Shown: positions 6,565 through 8,415 of the stretch, in pieces
Numbering within the stretch: position 1 is the first letter of the stretch
Layout: every line of letters begins with the position of its first letter
Source of the DNA: SAR116 cluster bacterium
GTDB taxonomy: Bacteria > Pseudomonadota > Alphaproteobacteria > Puniceispirillales > Puniceispirillaceae
Direction: 5' to 3'
NCBI GenBank assembly: GCA_004213025.1
Contig: SHBC01000043.1
Span: forward strand, 1-8,415
Length of the DNA stretch: 8,415 bases
The notes under the pieces: generated by a model
Told to the model about the DNA's origin: nothing
The model's input: only the letters and a program-made list of their open reading frames with translations
Databases searched by the model: none
Position numbers and translations under genes: made by a program

Positions 6565-6586
6565 GTACAGGTCAGCTATAGCCTCA

Positions 6587-7039
6587 TCACGGATAGGTCC
6601 TGTCGAGATCGGGAAGACTGGCGCCAATCGGGCCCCATGACGGGTGCGACCGGGCATAGATCTGTCCTGACACCGTCAGCATGTCACTGCAATCAAAGGC
6701 ACCGGGCGCGATGCTGACCAGGGGAAGATCATCCCGGCGATAGAACATCTGCGACCCGCAGCTGGTGCAGAAGCCGCGCTCGGCCCATTCGGAACTGCGA
6801 TACCAGCGAAGCCCGGATTCCGCCAGCAGGGTGAAATTTTCGGCCTGAACCGCCGAGGCGCCCCAACTGGTGCCGGTCAGTTTCAGGCAATCCGAACAAT
6901 GACAGATCAGGATCTGGCGCAATGGCCCGGCGGCACGAAAGCGGATCGCCCCGCAATGGCATCCGCCCTCAAAACATTCCCCCTCGGTTCCGGAAACCGG
7001 CCTGTCTATTTTGAGCCTGTCCTTTTTGATATTTCCCAT
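6587..7039 (-). CDS. GFA / Mss4-like zinc-binding family protein (150 aa)
   Basis: The product is a small cytosolic protein of the GFA (CENP-V/GFA, Mss4-like fold) family, named after the glutathione-dependent formaldehyde-activating enzyme Gfa of Paracoccus. The function of most members is unknown, and the name should not be read as a proven reaction. All seven zinc cysteines expected from Gfa are present with the right spacing: Cys27 and Cys29 (GGCHCGA) with Cys91 and Cys94 (FCTSCGS) for the structural zinc, and Cys46, Cys48 and Cys51 (CHCSDC) for the second zinc. The C-terminal HPSWGP block is also family-like. The ATG at 7039 has a good ribosome binding site (AGGGGA, 7051-7046, 6-base spacing). 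It lies 63 bp downstream of dnaE2 on the same strand, so read-through is possible, and it converges on the carboxypeptidase gene. Confidence 0.92.
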   Translation of the reverse strand: MGNIKKDRLKIDRPVSGTEGECFEGGCHCGAIRFRAAGPLRQILICHCSDCLKLTGTSWGASAVQAENFTLLAESGLRWYRSSEWAERGFCTSCGSQMFYRRDDLPLVSIAPGAFDCSDMLTVSGQIYARSHPSWGPIGASLPDLDRTYP

Positions 7040-7045
7040 AATGCG

Positions 7046-7051
7046 TCCCCT
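7046..7051 (-). promoter_or_regulatory. ribosome binding site of the GFA-family gene
   Basis: AGGGGA on the minus strand, 6 bases before the ATG, fixes the start at 7039. The 63-bp gap up to the dnaE2 stop shows no convincing promoter or terminator. Confidence 0.6.
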
Positions 7052-7102
7052 GATCAGATGCTTGGAAGCAGCTTACACACAGGCAAGAAACCGCCAAAAG
7101 TC

Positions 7103-8415
7103 TTATCTGAAATCGCGGCTTCGCATGCGGGTCCCACGCTGGTTATGCGCCGCTTCCTCATCAAGGTGACGAAGATAGCCATTCAGGTTGAACAGTGATT
7201 CAGCAATGAAATGCAGCACCGCCTTCTCGCGCTGGATACGCCCGACGACCCCCAGGATCTGCGAACGCAGCATCGCATCGCGATAGGTTTCGGTCAGCTT
7301 TGACCAGATGATCACATTCAGCGAATGCAGCCCGTCCTCCAGCGTCAGGAACACCGTCCCGCCGGCGGTGCCGGGACGCTGGCGCATCGTCACCAGCCCG
7401 GCAAGCCGCAGCCGCTGACCGTCGCGCGCCTCATGCGCCACCGCGCAGGTCTGCCAACCATCGGCGGCAAGTGGACGCTCCAGCAACCGCACCGGATGCG
7501 CCTTCAGTGACAACCCCAGACTGCGGTAATCGGCGGCCACCTCCTCGCCAGGCTGCGCACGTGGCAGGGTGACAGGCGGCTCGGCCCCGGCAAGGTCATG
7601 ATGCCGGCGGGTGGCATGCGCGAAAAGCGGCAGTTCCTGCCATCGCTGGCCGGCCAGCGCGCGCACCTCCCACAAGGCCGTGCGGCGGTCGAGGCCAAGG
7701 CTGCCAAATGCATCGCCCTTCGCCAGCGCCTCGAGAGCGCGCGCCGACACATCGGCCCGCCGCATGATATCAGGCAGCCCGGCATAGGCCGGCATGCGGC
7801 TGGCCGCGATTCGCGCGCCTTCCCCTTCAGCCAGCCCCTTGACCAGCCGCAGCCCCAGCCGCAACGCGTGACGGCCCCGCCGGTTCTGCGGGTCGGTCTC
7901 GAGCGTGCTGTCCCAGTCGGAATGCCCGACATCGGCGGGCCGCACCTCGATACCGCTTCGCCGTGCTTCGGCGACAAGCTGCGAGGGAGAGTAGAAGCCC
8001 ATCGGCTGGGCGTTCAGCAGCGCACAGATGAAAACATCGGGATAATGATTCTTGATCCAGGCCGACACATAGACAAGCAACGCAAAGCTGGCGGCGTGTG
8101 ATTCCGGAAAGCCATAGGTGCCAAACCCCTCAATCTGGCGGAAACAGCGTTCGGCGAATTCCGGCTCATAGCCGCGCTCGACCATGCCGCGGATCATCTT
8201 GTCGTGAAACTTGCTGACATCGCCATGTTTCTTGAAGGTGGCCATGGCGCGGCGAAGCTGGTCCGCCTCGCTGCCGGTAAAACCGGCCCCGACAATGGCG
8301 ATCTGCATCGCCTGTTCCTGGAACAGTGGCACGCCGAGCGTGCGCTCCAACACATCGCGAAGCGCCTCGGAAGGGTAGCTGACCTTCTCCAACCCGGCAC
8401 GGCGGCGAAGATAGG
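7103..8415 (-). CDS. dnaE2: error-prone DNA polymerase DnaE2 (ImuC), C-terminal part, continues beyond the window
   Basis: This is the C-terminal part of a C-family DNA polymerase alpha subunit, of the DnaE2 type used in damage-induced mutagenic translesion synthesis, typically with ImuA and ImuB. About 436 residues are visible and the frame is open to the right edge; the residues just before the edge (YLRRRAG, then LEKVSYPSEAL) continue the family pattern. Visible blocks: GVPLFQEQAMQIAI, IEGFGTYGFPESHAASFALL (fingers region), then ALLNAQPMGFYSPSQLVAEA, which marks DnaE2 rather than the replicative DnaE1. A helix-hairpin-helix region and an OB-fold (LAGLVTMRQRPGTAGGTVFL and on to VVGRIQREKAVLHFIAESL) follow, ending in SRDFR, a DnaE2-like terminus. 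The PHP domain and the catalytic palm aspartates lie outside the window. DnaE2 genes are commonly LexA-regulated, but the promoter is not visible. The GFA-family gene follows 63 bp downstream. Confidence 0.95.
   Translation of the reverse strand, partial: YLRRRAGLEKVSYPSEALRDVLERTLGVPLFQEQAMQIAIVGAGFTGSEADQLRRAMATFKKHGDVSKFHDKMIRGMVERGYEPEFAERCFRQIEGFGTYGFPESHAASFALLVYVSAWIKNHYPDVFICALLNAQPMGFYSPSQLVAEARRSGIEVRPADVGHSDWDSTLETDPQNRRGRHALRLGLRLVKGLAEGEGARIAASRMPAYAGLPDIMRRADVSARALEALAKGDAFGSLGLDRRTALWEVRALAGQRWQELPLFAHATRRHHDLAGAEPPVTLPRAQPGEEVAADYRSLGLSLKAHPVRLLERPLAADGWQTCAVAHEARDGQRLRLAGLVTMRQRPGTAGGTVFLTLEDGLHSLNVIIWSKLTETYRDAMLRSQILGVVGRIQREKAVLHFIAESLFNLNGYLRHLDEEAAHNQRGTRMRSRDFR

Noticed and set aside
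7103..8392. Complete gene starting at a TTG at 8392
   Set aside because: The frame stays open to the window edge, with residues typical of the interior of DnaE2. The TTG is an internal leucine codon and the gene is truncated by the window.
7103..8415. Replicative DnaE1 rather than DnaE2
   Set aside because: The ALLNAQPMGFY block, the short C-terminus ending in SRDFR and the lack of a long tail after the OB-fold fit DnaE2.

Overview
The window looks like ordinary, well-packed chromosome of an alphaproteobacterium. It is GC-rich in the genes and distinctly AT-richer in the one long intergenic region. Three things point to Alphaproteobacteria: a clpS-clpA pair, a SPOR-tailed D,D-carboxypeptidase without the PBP5 C-terminal domain, and a DnaE2-type error-prone polymerase. 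A genus cannot be named from sequence alone. No mobile element, tRNA, rRNA or CRISPR array was seen.

Layout. Bases 1-512 hold hairpins, one weakly supported small secreted ORF (124-330) and a leader with three tandem 15-bp units just before a RidA-superfamily gene (513-980, +). A FemAB-like/GNAT-fold acyltransferase of the former DUF482 family follows on the same strand (about 1054-2217, +). It converges, with a 21-bp gap, on the clpS-clpA operon (4859 down to 2239, -). A 316-bp non-coding region (4860-5175) separates clpS from a divergent secreted S11-family D-alanyl-D-alanine carboxypeptidase with a C-terminal SPOR domain (5176-6564, +). That gene converges, with a 22-bp gap, on a GFA/Mss4-like zinc protein (7039 to 6587, -). 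Upstream of this, in the same direction, is the C-terminal third or so of dnaE2 (8415 to 7103, -), which runs off the right edge.

How the genes work together. ClpS and ClpA form the N-degron branch of regulated proteolysis: ClpS captures substrates with destabilising N-terminal residues and hands them to the ClpA unfoldase for degradation by ClpP, which is not in the window. The carboxypeptidase trims peptidoglycan in the periplasm, and its SPOR domain should place it at division sites. DnaE2 is the polymerase of SOS-induced mutagenic translesion synthesis, usually with ImuA and ImuB. The RidA paralogue and the FemAB-like protein have no firmly assigned role.

No clearly novel multi-gene system is evident. 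The points most worth a second look are small-scale: two unrelated sets of three tandem 15-bp units, both at translation-initiation regions; A-tracts spaced exactly 20 bp apart upstream of the carboxypeptidase promoter; an apparently missing catalytic arginine in the RidA paralogue; and a FemAB-fold transferase next to the N-degron protease genes.
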